This document shows, in pieces, positions 38,642 through 48,258 of a stretch of 64,000 nucleotides of DNA. Every line of letters starts with the position of its first letter. Within the stretch, counting starts at the first letter, position 1. The notes below the pieces were generated by a model that searched no databases, had not been told where the DNA came from, and saw only the letters and a program-made list of their open reading frames with translations. A program made the translations under genes and the position numbers. Source of the DNA: Sinisalibacter aestuarii (GTDB lineage Bacteria; Pseudomonadota; Alphaproteobacteria; Rhodobacterales; Rhodobacteraceae). The stretch lies in the NCBI RefSeq assembly GCF_027923545.1, contig NZ_BROH01000001.1, forward strand, positions 496,001 to 560,000, read 5' to 3'.

Positions 38642-40249
38642 TTACTCCTTGCCCGTGGCGCGGCGGATCGCGAAGCGGATCTGTTCTTCGTTATATTCGG
38701 GGAAGCGGGCGGCGACGTGCTGGTCGGGGCGGATCAGGTAGATTGCCGCTTCGGCGCGGCCCAGATAGCGCTCGGCCAGCGCATCGCCGGGGCCGGTGGC
38801 GAGCGCGAGGCGGGTGGCGGTGATGCCGCCCTCTTCCACCGCTTCCGGCGCATCGGCGTTGAAGGTGAGCAGGGTGAACCGGCCGCCGAGTTGCGGCAGC
38901 AGGAAGCCGCCCTCAAGCGGGGCATCGGGGCAGGGGCTGCCGGGCCGGGTGCGGGCGGGACCGCCATCGAGCGCATCGGGCGTATTGAGCGGCGAACCGT
39001 CATAGGTGCAGGGCACCGAGAGGCGGCCGGAATTCACCAGCGGGCGGGCGAATTCGTAATGCTCGGCAAGGTCGAGCACGGCATTGCGCAGGATGCGGCT
39101 CATCTGCGATTTCGGGGTGATGAAATCGGTCGCGCGGGTGGAGTTGAGGATATTCTCGTCGGCGCCGTGGATGCGTTCGGCGTCGTAGCTGTCGAGCAGG
39201 CTTGCGGGCGCCTTGCCGTCGATGATCAGCTTCAGCTTCCAGGCGAGATTGTCGGTATCCTGAAGCCCGGAATTGGCGCCGCGCGCGCCGAAGGGCGAGA
39301 CCTGGTGGGCGCTGTCGCCGGCGAAGATGACCCGGCCCTGGTGGAACTTTTCCATCCGGCGGCACTGGAAGGTGTAGATCGACGACCATTCCAGCTCGTA
39401 TTCGACATCCTTGCCCAGCATCGCGCGCAGGCGTTTGTCGATATTCTCGGGTTTCAGCTCTTGCTCGCGGTCGATATCCCAGCCGATCTGAAAGTCGATC
39501 CGCCAGACATTGTCGGGCTGCTTGTGCAGCAGCGCGGACTGGCCCCGGTTGAAGGGCGGGTCGAACCAGAACCAGCGCTCGGTGGGAAAATCGGCTTCCA
39601 TCACCACATCGGCGATCAGGAAATTGTCTTCGAACACCTGACCGACGAAATCGAGGCCCAGCATCCGGCGGGTGGGGGAATTGGCGCCGTCGCAGGCGAT
39701 CAGCCAGTCGGCTTCAAGCTCATAGGGGCCTTCGGGCGTGTCGATCTCCAGATGGGCGTGGTCGGCGTGGTTGCCCACCGCCGAGACCTTGTTGCCGCCG
39801 CGGATCTCGATCCGTTTGCCCTCGGCCTGGAGCGCGTGCAGGCGCCGGACAAGGTAATCTTCGAGGTAATATTGCTGCAGGTTGATGAAGGCGGGCCGCT
39901 GGTGGCCGTCTTCGGGCAGCAGGTTGAACTCGTAGACCTTGTGCTCGTCGAAGAACACCTTGCCGAGATTCCACTCGACGCCCTTTGCCACCATCTGCGC
40001 GCCGCAGCCGAGACGGTCGAGGATTTCCAGCGGGCGTTTGGCGTAGCACACCGCGCGGGAGCCGAAGCTGACCGTGTCGTTATCGTCGAGCACGACCACC
40101 GGCACGTCCTGCTGGGCGAGGTCGATGGCGATGCCGAGGCCGATGGGACCCGCGCCGATCACCACGACCTTGTGGCGGACGGCTCCGAGCGCGTCCTGGT
40201 CGGTGGAGCGTTCGTAGGGATAAAGCGGGACTTCGAAGATCTTGCTCAT
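38642..40249 (-). CDS. Class A flavin monooxygenase of the homogentisate block
   Basis: A 535-residue FAD-dependent aromatic hydroxylase related to MhpA. FAD-binding VIGAGPIGLGIAIDL starts near residue 31, then the DG motif ACDGANSPTRR and the GD motif FAGDSAHQVSPFGARGANSGLQD. It could hydroxylate a hydroxyphenyl-acid to homogentisate, judging from hmgA and fahA nearby, but the substrate is an inference. Cotranscribed with MBL upstream (78 nt) and DUF2783 downstream. Confidence 0.85.
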   Translation of the reverse strand: MSKIFEVPLYPYERSTDQDALGAVRHKVVVIGAGPIGLGIAIDLAQQDVPVVVLDDNDTVSFGSRAVCYAKRPLEILDRLGCGAQMVAKGVEWNLGKVFFDEHKVYEFNLLPEDGHQRPAFINLQQYYLEDYLVRRLHALQAEGKRIEIRGGNKVSAVGNHADHAHLEIDTPEGPYELEADWLIACDGANSPTRRMLGLDFVGQVFEDNFLIADVVMEADFPTERWFWFDPPFNRGQSALLHKQPDNVWRIDFQIGWDIDREQELKPENIDKRLRAMLGKDVEYELEWSSIYTFQCRRMEKFHQGRVIFAGDSAHQVSPFGARGANSGLQDTDNLAWKLKLIIDGKAPASLLDSYDAERIHGADENILNSTRATDFITPKSQMSRILRNAVLDLAEHYEFARPLVNSGRLSVPCTYDGSPLNTPDALDGGPARTRPGSPCPDAPLEGGFLLPQLGGRFTLLTFNADAPEAVEEGGITATRLALATGPGDALAERYLGRAEAAIYLIRPDQHVAARFPEYNEEQIRFAIRRATGKE

Positions 40250-40327
40250 CGGGCTTCTCCGGGCTGGACGGGGTATCGTCTCACGGGTTGGGCGGACTGG
40301 CGTTGATCTGAGTCAGCACGGGGCGGA

Positions 40328-41278
40328 TCAGCTTTGCAGCGCCTCCCACATCTCGATATCGCGCTGGGCGGTCCAGATTCGCGGGGTGTCGATGCCGCGG
40401 GCCTCGTCGAAGGCGCGGGCGGCGTTGAAGGGCAGGTAATGCTCGTAGATCGCGTAATCGGCGAATTTCGGGTCGCATTCGGCGCGGATCGCGTCCCAGG
40501 CTTCCTTCAGCGTGCCGCCGCGCGCGGCGACGCGCTGGGCGGGGCGGTAGGTGCTTTCGAGGAAATCCCGGGTGAGGTCGATGGCCTTGTTCACCATTTC
40601 GCGGCCCATCAGCGCATCGCCCCGGCCCGGCGCGATGGCGGCGGGGTCGAAGGCGCGGATGGCTTCCAGCGTGTTGCCCCAGTCGCCGAAATGCCCGTCG
40701 CCGCAATAGCAGGCGGAGTGGTACTCGACGATATCGCCGGTGAACATCACGTTTTCGTCCGGCACGTGGATGACGATATCGCCCGCCGTATGGGCGCGGC
40801 CGAGATGCATGAGATCGACCCGGCGGTTGCCGAGATAAACGGTCATCCTGTCGGTGAAGGTGGTGGTCGGCCAGGTCAGGCCGGGGATCGACTCGTGGCC
40901 TTCGAACAGGCGCGGGAAGCGCTGGAATTCGCTGTCCCAGTCCTCCTGCCCGCGTTCCACCACCATGCCGCGGGTCTTGTCGGACATGATGATCTGATCT
41001 GCCCCGAAGGCGGAAGCGCCGAGCACCCGCACCGCGTGGTAATGGGTGAGCACGACATGGGTGATCGGCTTGTCGGTCACCTCGCGCACCTTCTCGATCA
41101 CCTTGTTCGCAAGCCGGGGCGTGGCCTGCGCCTCGACGATCATCACGCTGTCATCGCCGACGATCACGCCCGAGTTCGGATCGCCCTCGGCGGTGAAGGC
41201 ATAGAGCCCCTTGCCGATCTCGGTGAAGCTGATCTTTTTTTCCGTCATGTCGCCCTGCGACGCGAATGCCTTGGCCAT
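40328..41278 (-). CDS. MBL-fold hydrolase with atypical HxHxDH motif
   Basis: A 316-residue metallo-beta-lactamase-fold protein. The first metal motif reads LTHYHAVRVLGAS, so the Asp-His of THxHxDH is replaced by Val-Arg. The later MHLGRAHTAGD and MFTGDIVEYHSA supply other ligands. It may bind one metal only or none. ATG at 41278 has AAGGAAA upstream. First gene of the unit with the flavin monooxygenase and DUF2783. Confidence 0.85.
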   Translation of the reverse strand: MAKAFASQGDMTEKKISFTEIGKGLYAFTAEGDPNSGVIVGDDSVMIVEAQATPRLANKVIEKVREVTDKPITHVVLTHYHAVRVLGASAFGADQIIMSDKTRGMVVERGQEDWDSEFQRFPRLFEGHESIPGLTWPTTTFTDRMTVYLGNRRVDLMHLGRAHTAGDIVIHVPDENVMFTGDIVEYHSACYCGDGHFGDWGNTLEAIRAFDPAAIAPGRGDALMGREMVNKAIDLTRDFLESTYRPAQRVAARGGTLKEAWDAIRAECDPKFADYAIYEHYLPFNAARAFDEARGIDTPRIWTAQRDIEMWEALQS

Positions 41279-41326
41279 GTGATTTCCTTTCTGGACAGTG
41301 TAGCGCCGGCGTGATTCCCTCGGCGC

Positions 41327-41890
41327 ATGAATTCGGTTCGGTCTTTGCCCTATTGGGTCACGTTCATGATCTCGCTGGCAAGCGGGGCCTTACTCTGGCT
41401 CATGGGCCGGGCGGTGATCAGCGCAAGCGGGCATGTCTGGTGGTGGTATGGCGGGCTTGGCACGCCGGAGAGCAACATGCATCTCACCGACTGGTACACG
41501 CCAAGCCATGTGATCCACGGCATCCTGTTCTATGCCGCGCTCTGGCTGGTGGCGCGGCGCCTGTCGCTCGGCTGGCGTCTGGCGCTGGCGACGCTGGTCG
41601 AGGCGGGCTGGGAGGTGCTGGAGAACACCAACGCCGTGATCGAGCGCTACCGCAACACCACGGTCTCGTCCGACTATATCGGCGACAGCGTGGTGAATTC
41701 CACGGCGGATATCGCGGCGATGCTGCTGGGCTTCTGGCTGGCGCGCCGGCTGCCGATCTGGGCCAGCATCGCCATCGTGGTGGGCTTCGAGCTGCTGACC
41801 ACGGCGCTGATCCGCGACGGGCTGGCGCTGAACGTGATCATGCTGCTCTGGCCGTCGGATGCGATTCTGACCTGGCAGGCCGGCGGATAG
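41327..41890 (+). CDS. DUF2585 (UPF0314) membrane protein
   Basis: A 187-residue protein with several membrane helices and the family's conserved WWWYGGLGTPESNMHLTDWYTPSH and EAGWEVLENTNAVIERYR segments. Function unknown. It is the only plus-strand gene inside the homogentisate block and may split it into two transcripts. Confidence 0.85.
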   Translation: MNSVRSLPYWVTFMISLASGALLWLMGRAVISASGHVWWWYGGLGTPESNMHLTDWYTPSHVIHGILFYAALWLVARRLSLGWRLALATLVEAGWEVLENTNAVIERYRNTTVSSDYIGDSVVNSTADIAAMLLGFWLARRLPIWASIAIVVGFELLTTALIRDGLALNVIMLLWPSDAILTWQAGG

Positions 41891-41897
41891 GTCCGGG

Positions 41898-41930
41898 CCG
41901 GGGGCCAGCCCCCGGACCCCCGGGATATTT
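41898..41930. repeat. Second GGACCCCC-type intergenic repeat
   Basis: CCGGGGG-CCAG-CCCCCGG hairpin followed by ACCCCCGGGATATTT, matching the copy at 35947 in order and orientation. Lies 7 nt after the DUF2585 stop and before the convergent fahA stop. Confidence 0.65.
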
Positions 41931-41946
41931 CTGGCAAGATGAAGGA

Positions 41947-43212
41947 TCATCGCGCGTAAGGGTCTTCGAGGGCCGGCAGCAAGGTGCCGGTGCATTCGCC
42001 GAAGCCGATCTGGTAGCCGTCGCCCCTGGCCGCGCCGTGCAGGGTGAGCGTGTCGCCGTCTTCGAGGAAGGAACGGAGCTCGCCGCTGTCGAGGGTCAGC
42101 GGCTCCTTGCCGCCCCAGCTCAGTTCCAGCAGCGAGCCGCGCGTGTATTTCCCGGTGCCCGAGATCGTGCCGGAGCCCAGCAGATCGCCCACATTCATCG
42201 GGCAGCCGCTGGTGGTGTGGTGGGCAAGCTGCTGCGCCGCCGAGTAATACATTTCGCGGTAATTGGTGCGGGTGATGGTGGTGGCTTTCTTGCCATCGGG
42301 CGCGAGGGTGACCGAGAGGTCGATATCGTAGAGCATCGGCCCCGGTTCCTGGAGATAGTCGGGCAGCGGGCGCTCGCGCTCCGGGGTCGGGGTGCGGAAC
42401 GGCTCAAGCGCGGCTTTGGTGACGATCCACGGGCTGATCGTGGTGGCGGTGGCCTTGGCCTGAAAGGGGCCGAGCGGCTGGTATTCCCAGGCCTGGATAT
42501 CGCGCGCCGACCAGTCGTTGAGCAGGACATAGCCGAAGATCATCGCGTCGGCTTCGGCCACCGTGACCGGCGCGGACGAGGGCTGGCCGACAATCGCGCC
42601 CATTTCCAGTTCGAGATCGAAGCGCTTGCAGGGGGCGAAGACCGGCAGATCGGCATCCGGGGCCTTGAGCTGGCCCCAGGGACGGCGCACCGGCGCACCG
42701 GAGACGATGACCGAGGAGGCGCGGCCATTATAGCCGATGGGGATCGAGAGCCAGTTCGGCGGCAGCGCGTTCTCCGGGCCGCGGAACATGGTGCCGACAT
42801 TGAAGGCATGGTTTTTGCCGGCGTAGAAATCGGTATATTCCGAGACCTTGAACGGCAGGTGCAGCTCGGCCTCGGCCAGCTTCACCGAATAGGTCAGGAT
42901 CGCGTCCTGCGCCGCGTCGTCGGCATTTTCGGCCAGCATCCCGGTGAGCGCCTCGCGGTAGGCGGCCCAGGCATCGGGGCCGAGTTCCATGAAGTCGTTC
43001 CAATACGGGGCGTCGAGCACATCGGCATGGGGATCGGGGCGCAACAGGCCCGCCGCTTCCAGCCCGGTGGCATCGACGATCCGGTCGCCGATGGCGACGC
43101 CGCAGCGCAGATCGCCCTCGTCGACCGAGAAGACGCCATAGGGCAGGTTGTTGAGCGGAAACGGGGTTTGGGCGCTGTTCGCGCTTTCGATCCAACTGCG
43201 TTTGAGCATCAT
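41947..43212 (-). CDS. fahA: Fumarylacetoacetase
   Basis: A 421-residue enzyme, the last step of homogentisate degradation, cleaving fumarylacetoacetate to fumarate and acetoacetate. Motifs: [54 protein letters not shown] (metal ligands and active site) and the late SGTISGT. ATGATG start overlaps the hmgA stop by 4 bp. Confidence 0.95.
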   Translation of the reverse strand: MMLKRSWIESANSAQTPFPLNNLPYGVFSVDEGDLRCGVAIGDRIVDATGLEAAGLLRPDPHADVLDAPYWNDFMELGPDAWAAYREALTGMLAENADDAAQDAILTYSVKLAEAELHLPFKVSEYTDFYAGKNHAFNVGTMFRGPENALPPNWLSIPIGYNGRASSVIVSGAPVRRPWGQLKAPDADLPVFAPCKRFDLELEMGAIVGQPSSAPVTVAEADAMIFGYVLLNDWSARDIQAWEYQPLGPFQAKATATTISPWIVTKAALEPFRTPTPERERPLPDYLQEPGPMLYDIDLSVTLAPDGKKATTITRTNYREMYYSAAQQLAHHTTSGCPMNVGDLLGSGTISGTGKYTRGSLLELSWGGKEPLTLDSGELRSFLEDGDTLTLHGAARGDGYQIGFGECTGTLLPALEDPYAR

Positions 43213-44552
43213 TTCACCCCCGGCGTTCCGTCGAATTTCTTTTCCAGCCCGTCCCAGCAGTCGATGTAATCGTCCTGCAACGGCGCCTCGTTTGCGGCGA
43301 AAGCGGTGAGGTGCTGCGGGAAGCGGGTCTCGAACATGAAGGACATCGTATTGTCGAGCTTATGCGGTTTCAGCTCTTCGTTCGAGGCACCTTCGAAGGC
43401 TGGCTCGTCCGGCCCGTGCGGCAGCATCATGTTGTGCAGGGAAATGCCGCCGGGGACGAAGCCCTGCGGCTTGGCATCGTACTGGCCATAGATGTTGCCC
43501 ATCAGCTCGGACATGATGTTCTTGTGATACCAGGGCGGGCGGAAGCTGTGCTCGGCCACCATCCAGCGTTCGCGGAACAGCACGAAGTCGATATTCGCGG
43601 TGCCTTCCTGCCCGGAAGGGGCGGTGAGGACGGTGAAGATCGAGGGATCGGGGTGGTCGAACAGGATCGCGCCGACCGGGGAATAGGTGGTGAGATCGTA
43701 TTTCACCGGGGCGTAATTGCCGTGCCACGCCACCACGTCGAGCGGCGAATGGCCGATCTTTGTGCGGTGGAACTGGCCGCACCATTTGACGGTGACGGTG
43801 GAGGGCACTTCACGGTCTTCGAAGGCGGCCACGGGGGTGAGGAAATCGCGCGGGTTGGCCATGCAATTGGCGCCGATCGGGCCGCGCGAGGGCAGATCGA
43901 ATTTCTGGCCGTAATTCTCGCAGACGAAGCCGCGGGCCGGGCCTTCGACCACCTCCACCCGGTAGACCATGCCGCGGGGCAGGATGGCGATCTCCTTCGG
44001 GGCGAGGTCGATTGTGCCAAGCTCGGTGTGAAAGCGCAGCAGCCCTTCCTGCGGCACGACGAGCAACTCGCTGTCGGCGGAATAGAAGTAATCGTCTTCC
44101 ATCGTCGTATTGGCGAGGTAGATATGGGTGGCCATGCCCACTTGCGTGTTCACGTCGCCCGCCGTGGTCATGGTGCGCATCCCGGTGACGAAGGTGAGCG
44201 GCTCGTCGGTATGGGGCACCGGATCCCAGCGGTACTGGCCGAGGCTGATGACGTCGGGGTCCACGTTCGGGGCCGATTTCCACCAGGGCATGTCGATCTT
44301 CGTAAACCGCCCGGTATGCTTCACCGAGGGGCGGATGCGGTAGCACCACGTGCGCTCGTTCTGGCCGCGCGGTGCGGTGAATGCGGTGCCTGAAAGCTGC
44401 TCGGCATAGAGGCCGTAATTGCATTTCTGCGGGCTGTTCTGGCCGCGCGGAAGCGCTTCGGGCAGCGCCTCGGTCTCGAAATCGTTGCCGAATCCGGGCA
44501 TGTAACCGGGCGCGATCCCGGCGCTCGCGGCGCGCGTTATCTTGCGGGTCAT
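43209..44552 (-). CDS. hmgA: Homogentisate 1,2-dioxygenase
   Basis: A 447-residue Fe(II) ring-cleaving enzyme turning homogentisate into maleylacetoacetate. Iron ligands fit [15 protein letters not shown] (His, Glu) and [25 protein letters not shown] and [13 protein letters not shown] are N-terminal signatures. Start ATG 44552 follows GAGGGAAA; the longer frame is rejected. Divergent from the DapB-like gene with a palindrome between. Confidence 0.96.
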   Translation of the reverse strand: MTRKITRAASAGIAPGYMPGFGNDFETEALPEALPRGQNSPQKCNYGLYAEQLSGTAFTAPRGQNERTWCYRIRPSVKHTGRFTKIDMPWWKSAPNVDPDVISLGQYRWDPVPHTDEPLTFVTGMRTMTTAGDVNTQVGMATHIYLANTTMEDDYFYSADSELLVVPQEGLLRFHTELGTIDLAPKEIAILPRGMVYRVEVVEGPARGFVCENYGQKFDLPSRGPIGANCMANPRDFLTPVAAFEDREVPSTVTVKWCGQFHRTKIGHSPLDVVAWHGNYAPVKYDLTTYSPVGAILFDHPDPSIFTVLTAPSGQEGTANIDFVLFRERWMVAEHSFRPPWYHKNIMSELMGNIYGQYDAKPQGFVPGGISLHNMMLPHGPDEPAFEGASNEELKPHKLDNTMSFMFETRFPQHLTAFAANEAPLQDDYIDCWDGLEKKFDGTPGVK

Positions 44553-44600
44553 GGCGTTTCCCTCGCTGGTGGTGCTACATCCTGTCGCAGGCGAAGGGTA

Positions 44601-44618
44601 TCGTTGCGAGTGCAACGA
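44601..44618. promoter_or_regulatory. Perfect dyad TCGTTGC-GAGT-GCAACGA in hmgA divergent region
   Basis: A 7-bp perfect inverted repeat with a 4-nt spacer, 49-66 nt above the hmgA start and 19-36 nt above the DapB-like start. Candidate operator for a repressor acting on one or both genes. Confidence 0.5.
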
Positions 44619-44636
44619 AGTCAAGGAGAGGTTGAA

Positions 44637-45407
44637 ATGCTGAAGATCTGCATGGCCGGGGCGACCGGCTGGACGGGGGGTGCGATTGCCGCCGCGGTGG
44701 CCGGGGCGGCGGATATGGCGCTGGTGTCCTGCGTGTCGCGCAGGAGCGCCGGGGGCGAGGTGCTGGGGGCGCCCTGTTTCGGCTCGGTGGACGAGGCGCT
44801 GGCAGGGCCGGCCTTTGACGTGCTGATCGACTATACCGCGACGGAGACGATCCTGGGCCACACGATGGCGGCGATCGGGGCCGGGCGGCGCGTGGTCGTC
44901 GGCACTTCCGGGCTCACCGCCGCCGAATACGCAAAGATCGACGCGGCGGCGCGGGCGGCGGGGGTTGGCGTGGTGGCCTCGGGCAATTTCGCGCTGACCG
45001 CGGCGCTGATGACGCGCTTCAGCCTGATGGCGGCCGCGTATCTCGACTGGTTCGAGGTGATCGACTACGCCAAGCCGGGCAAGACCGACGCCCCCACCGG
45101 CACTGCCCGCGAGCTGGCCGAGCGGATGGGCAATGTGAAGCAGCCGGCCTTCGAGGTGGACCCGGCGAGCGTGAAGGGCGAGCCGGGGTTGCGCGGCGGT
45201 GCGGTGAACGGGGTGCAGGTGCATTCGCTGCGGCTGCCGAGCTATTCGGCCACGGTCACCAGCACCTTCGCGCATGGCAATTCGCGGCTGACGATCACCC
45301 ACGATGCCGGGAAGGATCCGACGATCTACAATGACGGCACCTTGCTGGCCGCGCGCAGGGTGATGGAGATCACCGGGCTTGTGCGCGGGCTCGACAATCT
45401 GTTGTAA
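44637..45407 (+). CDS. DapB-like reductase paralogue
   Basis: A 256-residue protein with the two-domain fold of dihydrodipicolinate reductase: Rossmann [14 protein letters not shown] and the C-terminal KTDAPTGTA. The usual catalytic His-His before Lys (HHxxKxDAP) is replaced by Asp-Tyr-Ala ([11 protein letters not shown]), so the classical lysine-pathway reaction is doubtful. ATG at 44637 follows AAGGAGAGG. Divergent from hmgA. Confidence 0.75.
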   Translation: MLKICMAGATGWTGGAIAAAVAGAADMALVSCVSRRSAGGEVLGAPCFGSVDEALAGPAFDVLIDYTATETILGHTMAAIGAGRRVVVGTSGLTAAEYAKIDAAARAAGVGVVASGNFALTAALMTRFSLMAAAYLDWFEVIDYAKPGKTDAPTGTARELAERMGNVKQPAFEVDPASVKGEPGLRGGAVNGVQVHSLRLPSYSATVTSTFAHGNSRLTITHDAGKDPTIYNDGTLLAARRVMEITGLVRGLDNLL

Positions 45408-45410
45408 CGG

Positions 45411-45441
45411 ATGCGCCCGCCGGAAGGCCCGGCGGGCGCGT
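45411..45441. terminator. Hairpin between convergent genes
   Basis: A perfect 11-bp stem GCGCCCGCCGG/CCGGCGGGCGC with loop AAGGC, 3 nt after the DapB-like stop and before the stop of the next minus-strand gene. Likely bidirectional. Confidence 0.65.
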
Positions 45442-45445
45442 GCCT

Positions 45446-45814
45446 TCACGCGGTGCGGTTCGTCGCGACCGTGAACAGGAAAATCAGCATCGAGGCGAAG
45501 GTGAGCAGCGAGCCGGTGACGGCCAGCATCTCGCCCCTTTCGGTGATCGCCAGGGCGATCCCCGGCACCATCAGCACAACGCCCGCCAATGCGACGATGA
45601 AATGCACCTTTGCGAGCGACCGCGCCGCCGCTGCCGGCACCGCGTGGTAATAGAGGCCGAACAGGCCCATCGTTGCCCAACCGACCAGGTTCAGATGCGC
45701 ATGGGCGCCTGCCAGCAGGTGATTGCCCGAGGCCGACATCTGGATGCCCCAGCCCATGCCGATGGTGACGCAGAGCGCAGCCACCGCTACAAACCAAAAC
45801 GCAATACCGTTCAT
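45446..45814 (-). CDS. Mini heme-copper-oxidase subunit I-like membrane protein
   Basis: A 122-residue protein with about four membrane helices and the motif [20 protein letters not shown], which resembles the N-terminal heme-ligand region of cbb3-type oxidase subunit I and NorB. Only this part is present, so it is not a full oxidase. ATG at 45814 follows GGGAGGGT. Possibly a heme- or metal-binding protein. Confidence 0.75.
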   Translation of the reverse strand: MNGIAFWFVAVAALCVTIGMGWGIQMSASGNHLLAGAHAHLNLVGWATMGLFGLYYHAVPAAAARSLAKVHFIVALAGVVLMVPGIALAITERGEMLAVTGSLLTFASMLIFLFTVATNRTA

Positions 45815-45950
45815 GATACCCTCCCTTCCCGCCCCTTCGGGGCCATTGTTTCGCGCGTCTTCAAAGGGAAGACGGGACCACGATAGCACATTTCACCAAT
45901 TCGTGATCGGATTTGGGCGGGTGGCGGAGAAGTGCTTCCAATTGCACCTG

Positions 45951-45965
45951 TTAAGCGCGCCTTTA
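45951..45965. promoter_or_regulatory. CtrA-like site upstream of motB
   Basis: TTAA-N7-TTTA, one mismatch from the TTAA-N7-TTAA CtrA consensus, 48-62 nt before the motB ATG. Confidence 0.35.
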
Positions 45966-46012
45966 CCCCCTGTGCCCTACACCTGATCCCGGGTGAAATA
46001 AGAGGTGGTGGG

Positions 46013-46831
46013 ATGAGTGCGCAGAGCAATGCGCCCATCGTCATCAAGAAGGTCAAAAAGGTTACGGGCGGCGGCCATCACGGCGGCGCCTGGAAGGTTG
46101 CCTATGCCGATTTCGTAACCGCGATGATGGCCTTCTTCATGTTGATGTGGCTGCTGAACGCGACGACCGAAAAGCAGCGAAAGGGGATCGCGGATTACTT
46201 CAGTCCGACGATCCCGGTCATGCGCGCCTCGGGCGGCGGCAATGGCGCCTTCGGGGGCGACAGCGTGTTTACCGACGAAACGCTGGCCCATACCGGCCAT
46301 GGCGGGGTGCCGGGCCAGGCCGAGGGCGATGGCGCCAGCGATCCGGCGGCCATCGCCGCCGAGCAGGCATCGCTGGAGGAGATCGAAGAGGTGCTTTCGG
46401 GCCGGTCGGGCGAAAGCATGGTCAGCGATCTGGCCCGCCGCCATATCGTGACCGAACTCACCGATGAGGGGCTGGTGATCGGGCTGCACGATCTGGAGGG
46501 CGCGCCGCTCTTCACCGGTGAAAGCAGTGCGCCGGAGCCGGTGATGGAGGATCTGCTGGCGATGATGGCGCAGGTGTTCGGGCTGGTGACCAACGGCATC
46601 GCCATCGAGGGCCATGTGGCGGCGCAGCCGGTGGTGCGGGCCGAGAATACCGCCTGGGCGCTGTCGGCCGGGCGCGCCGGGCGGGTGCGCGAGATTCTGG
46701 AGGCGCAGGAGGTGCCGCCGGAGCGCCTGCGCCGGGTGACCGGCCATGCCGACCGCAGGCCCGCCCTCAGCAACCCGATGGCCGCGCGCAATAACCGGAT
46801 CGAGCTGATCCTGCTGCGCGCCCACCGCTGA
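46013..46831 (+). CDS. motB: Flagellar stator protein MotB
   Basis: A 272-residue protein: a cytoplasmic basic N-terminus, one membrane helix with the proton-carrying Asp33 in VAYADFVTAMMAFFMLMWLL, then a periplasmic linker and an OmpA-like peptidoglycan-binding domain (GRAGRVREIL and TGHADRRP near residues 225-250). First gene of the motility locus, 89 nt before flgE. Its partner motA is 11 kb away. Confidence 0.92.
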   Translation: MSAQSNAPIVIKKVKKVTGGGHHGGAWKVAYADFVTAMMAFFMLMWLLNATTEKQRKGIADYFSPTIPVMRASGGGNGAFGGDSVFTDETLAHTGHGGVPGQAEGDGASDPAAIAAEQASLEEIEEVLSGRSGESMVSDLARRHIVTELTDEGLVIGLHDLEGAPLFTGESSAPEPVMEDLLAMMAQVFGLVTNGIAIEGHVAAQPVVRAENTAWALSAGRAGRVREILEAQEVPPERLRRVTGHADRRPALSNPMAARNNRIELILLRAHR

Positions 46832-46854
46832 CGAAACGCGAAGGATTTTAGCTG

Positions 46855-46869
46855 TTAGGGCGGTGTTAA
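46855..46869. promoter_or_regulatory. CtrA-like site upstream of flgE
   Basis: TTAG-N7-TTAA, one mismatch to the CtrA consensus, 52-66 nt above the flgE ATG, in an AT-rich dip. Confidence 0.45.
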
Positions 46870-46920
46870 GGGGGGCCGGTCTATCGAGGGAGCGAACGTG
46901 CTGCAGCAGAAAGGCGCACC

Positions 46921-48237
46921 ATGACGATTTCCTCTTCGCTGAGCGCCGGCGTCGCCGGGCTGAATGCAAATGCCACGCGGCTGGCGACGATCTCGGACAA
47001 TATCGCGAATTCCTCGACCTATGGCTACAAGCGCGCCACGGCGGATTTCGAATCCCTCGTCATCGGCGGCATCTCCGGGTCCGGCACCTATTCGGCGGGT
47101 GGGGTGCGGGCGACAACGCAGCGCCTGATCGACGAGAACGGGCCGCTGATCTCGACCTCCAATCCGCTCGATATCGCGATCTCGGGCCGGGGGATGCTGC
47201 CGGTCACGCAGGAGGCCTATCTGCAATATGCCGGCGAGGACCGGCCCATGCTGGTGACGACCACCGGATCGTTCCGCACCGATGCCGAAGGGATACTGAA
47301 AACCGAAACCGGGCTTGTCCTCATGGGCTGGCCCGCCGATGCCGATGGCAATGTGGGCACCTATCCGCGCGACACGGTGACGGCGCTGCAGCCGGTGCGG
47401 GTGCAGGTGAACCAGCAATCGGGCGATCCGACGACGCGGATGAATCTCGGGGTGAACCTGCCGGCGACCGATACCGAATTCGGCGCGCCGGGCGATCCGC
47501 AACCGCTCTCGATCGAATATTTCGGCAATCTCGGCACGTCCGAGAGCCTCGACGTGACCTTTACGCCGAGCCTGCCCGCCGCCTCCGGCGATCCGGCCAC
47601 CAATACCTGGACGATGACGATCACCGACAGCGCCTCCAGCGGCGCGATCATCGGCGAATATACCCTGGTGTTCGATGACAGCCGGGCCAATGGCGGCACG
47701 CTCGTCTCGGTCTCCGTGGTGTCGGGCGGGGCCTATGACCCGGCCACCGGCACGCTGGGCCTGACAGTGGCGGGCGGCCCGCTGGACGTGACCATCGGCA
47801 CGATCGGCGATCCGAGCGGGCTGACGCAATTGTCCGACAGTTTCGCCCCGGTCTCGATCACCAAGGATGGCTCGCCCGTGGGCAACCTGACCTCGGTCGA
47901 GATCGACGTGAACGGCTATATCACCGCCACCTACGATACCGGCTTCACCCGCACCATCTATCAGGTGCCGCTGGTGGATGTGCCCAATCCGAACGGGCTG
48001 ATCTCGCATTCCAACCAGACCTATCAGGTCTCGCCGCAATCGGGCTCGTTCTTCCTGTGGGATGCGGGTGACGGACCGACCGGCGAGGTGCTTGGCTTCA
48101 CCCGTGAAGGCTCGACCACCGATGTGGCGGGCGAGCTGACCAACCTGATCCAGACCCAGCGCGCCTATTCCTCGAATGCGAAGGTGATCCAGACCGTCGA
48201 CGAGATGCTGCAGGAGACCACGAATATCAAGCGTTAG
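46921..48237 (+). CDS. flgE: Flagellar hook protein FlgE
   Basis: A 438-residue hook subunit. The N-terminal rod-type motif SGVAGLNANATRLATISDNIANSSTYGYKR (split here: LNANATRL, ISDNIANSSTYGYKR) and the C-terminal AYSSNAKVIQTVDEMLQ heptad helix are diagnostic. Leads flgE-flgK-flgL-flgI in close succession. Confidence 0.94.
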   Translation: MTISSSLSAGVAGLNANATRLATISDNIANSSTYGYKRATADFESLVIGGISGSGTYSAGGVRATTQRLIDENGPLISTSNPLDIAISGRGMLPVTQEAYLQYAGEDRPMLVTTTGSFRTDAEGILKTETGLVLMGWPADADGNVGTYPRDTVTALQPVRVQVNQQSGDPTTRMNLGVNLPATDTEFGAPGDPQPLSIEYFGNLGTSESLDVTFTPSLPAASGDPATNTWTMTITDSASSGAIIGEYTLVFDDSRANGGTLVSVSVVSGGAYDPATGTLGLTVAGGPLDVTIGTIGDPSGLTQLSDSFAPVSITKDGSPVGNLTSVEIDVNGYITATYDTGFTRTIYQVPLVDVPNPNGLISHSNQTYQVSPQSGSFFLWDAGDGPTGEVLGFTREGSTTDVAGELTNLIQTQRAYSSNAKVIQTVDEMLQETTNIKR

Positions 48238-48258
48238 CAGGCGCAGGGGAGCTGACAG

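Noticed and set aside
44637-45407. Canonical lysine-pathway DapB
   Set aside because: Catalytic His pair missing and gene is far from other lysine genes; kept only as DapB-like.
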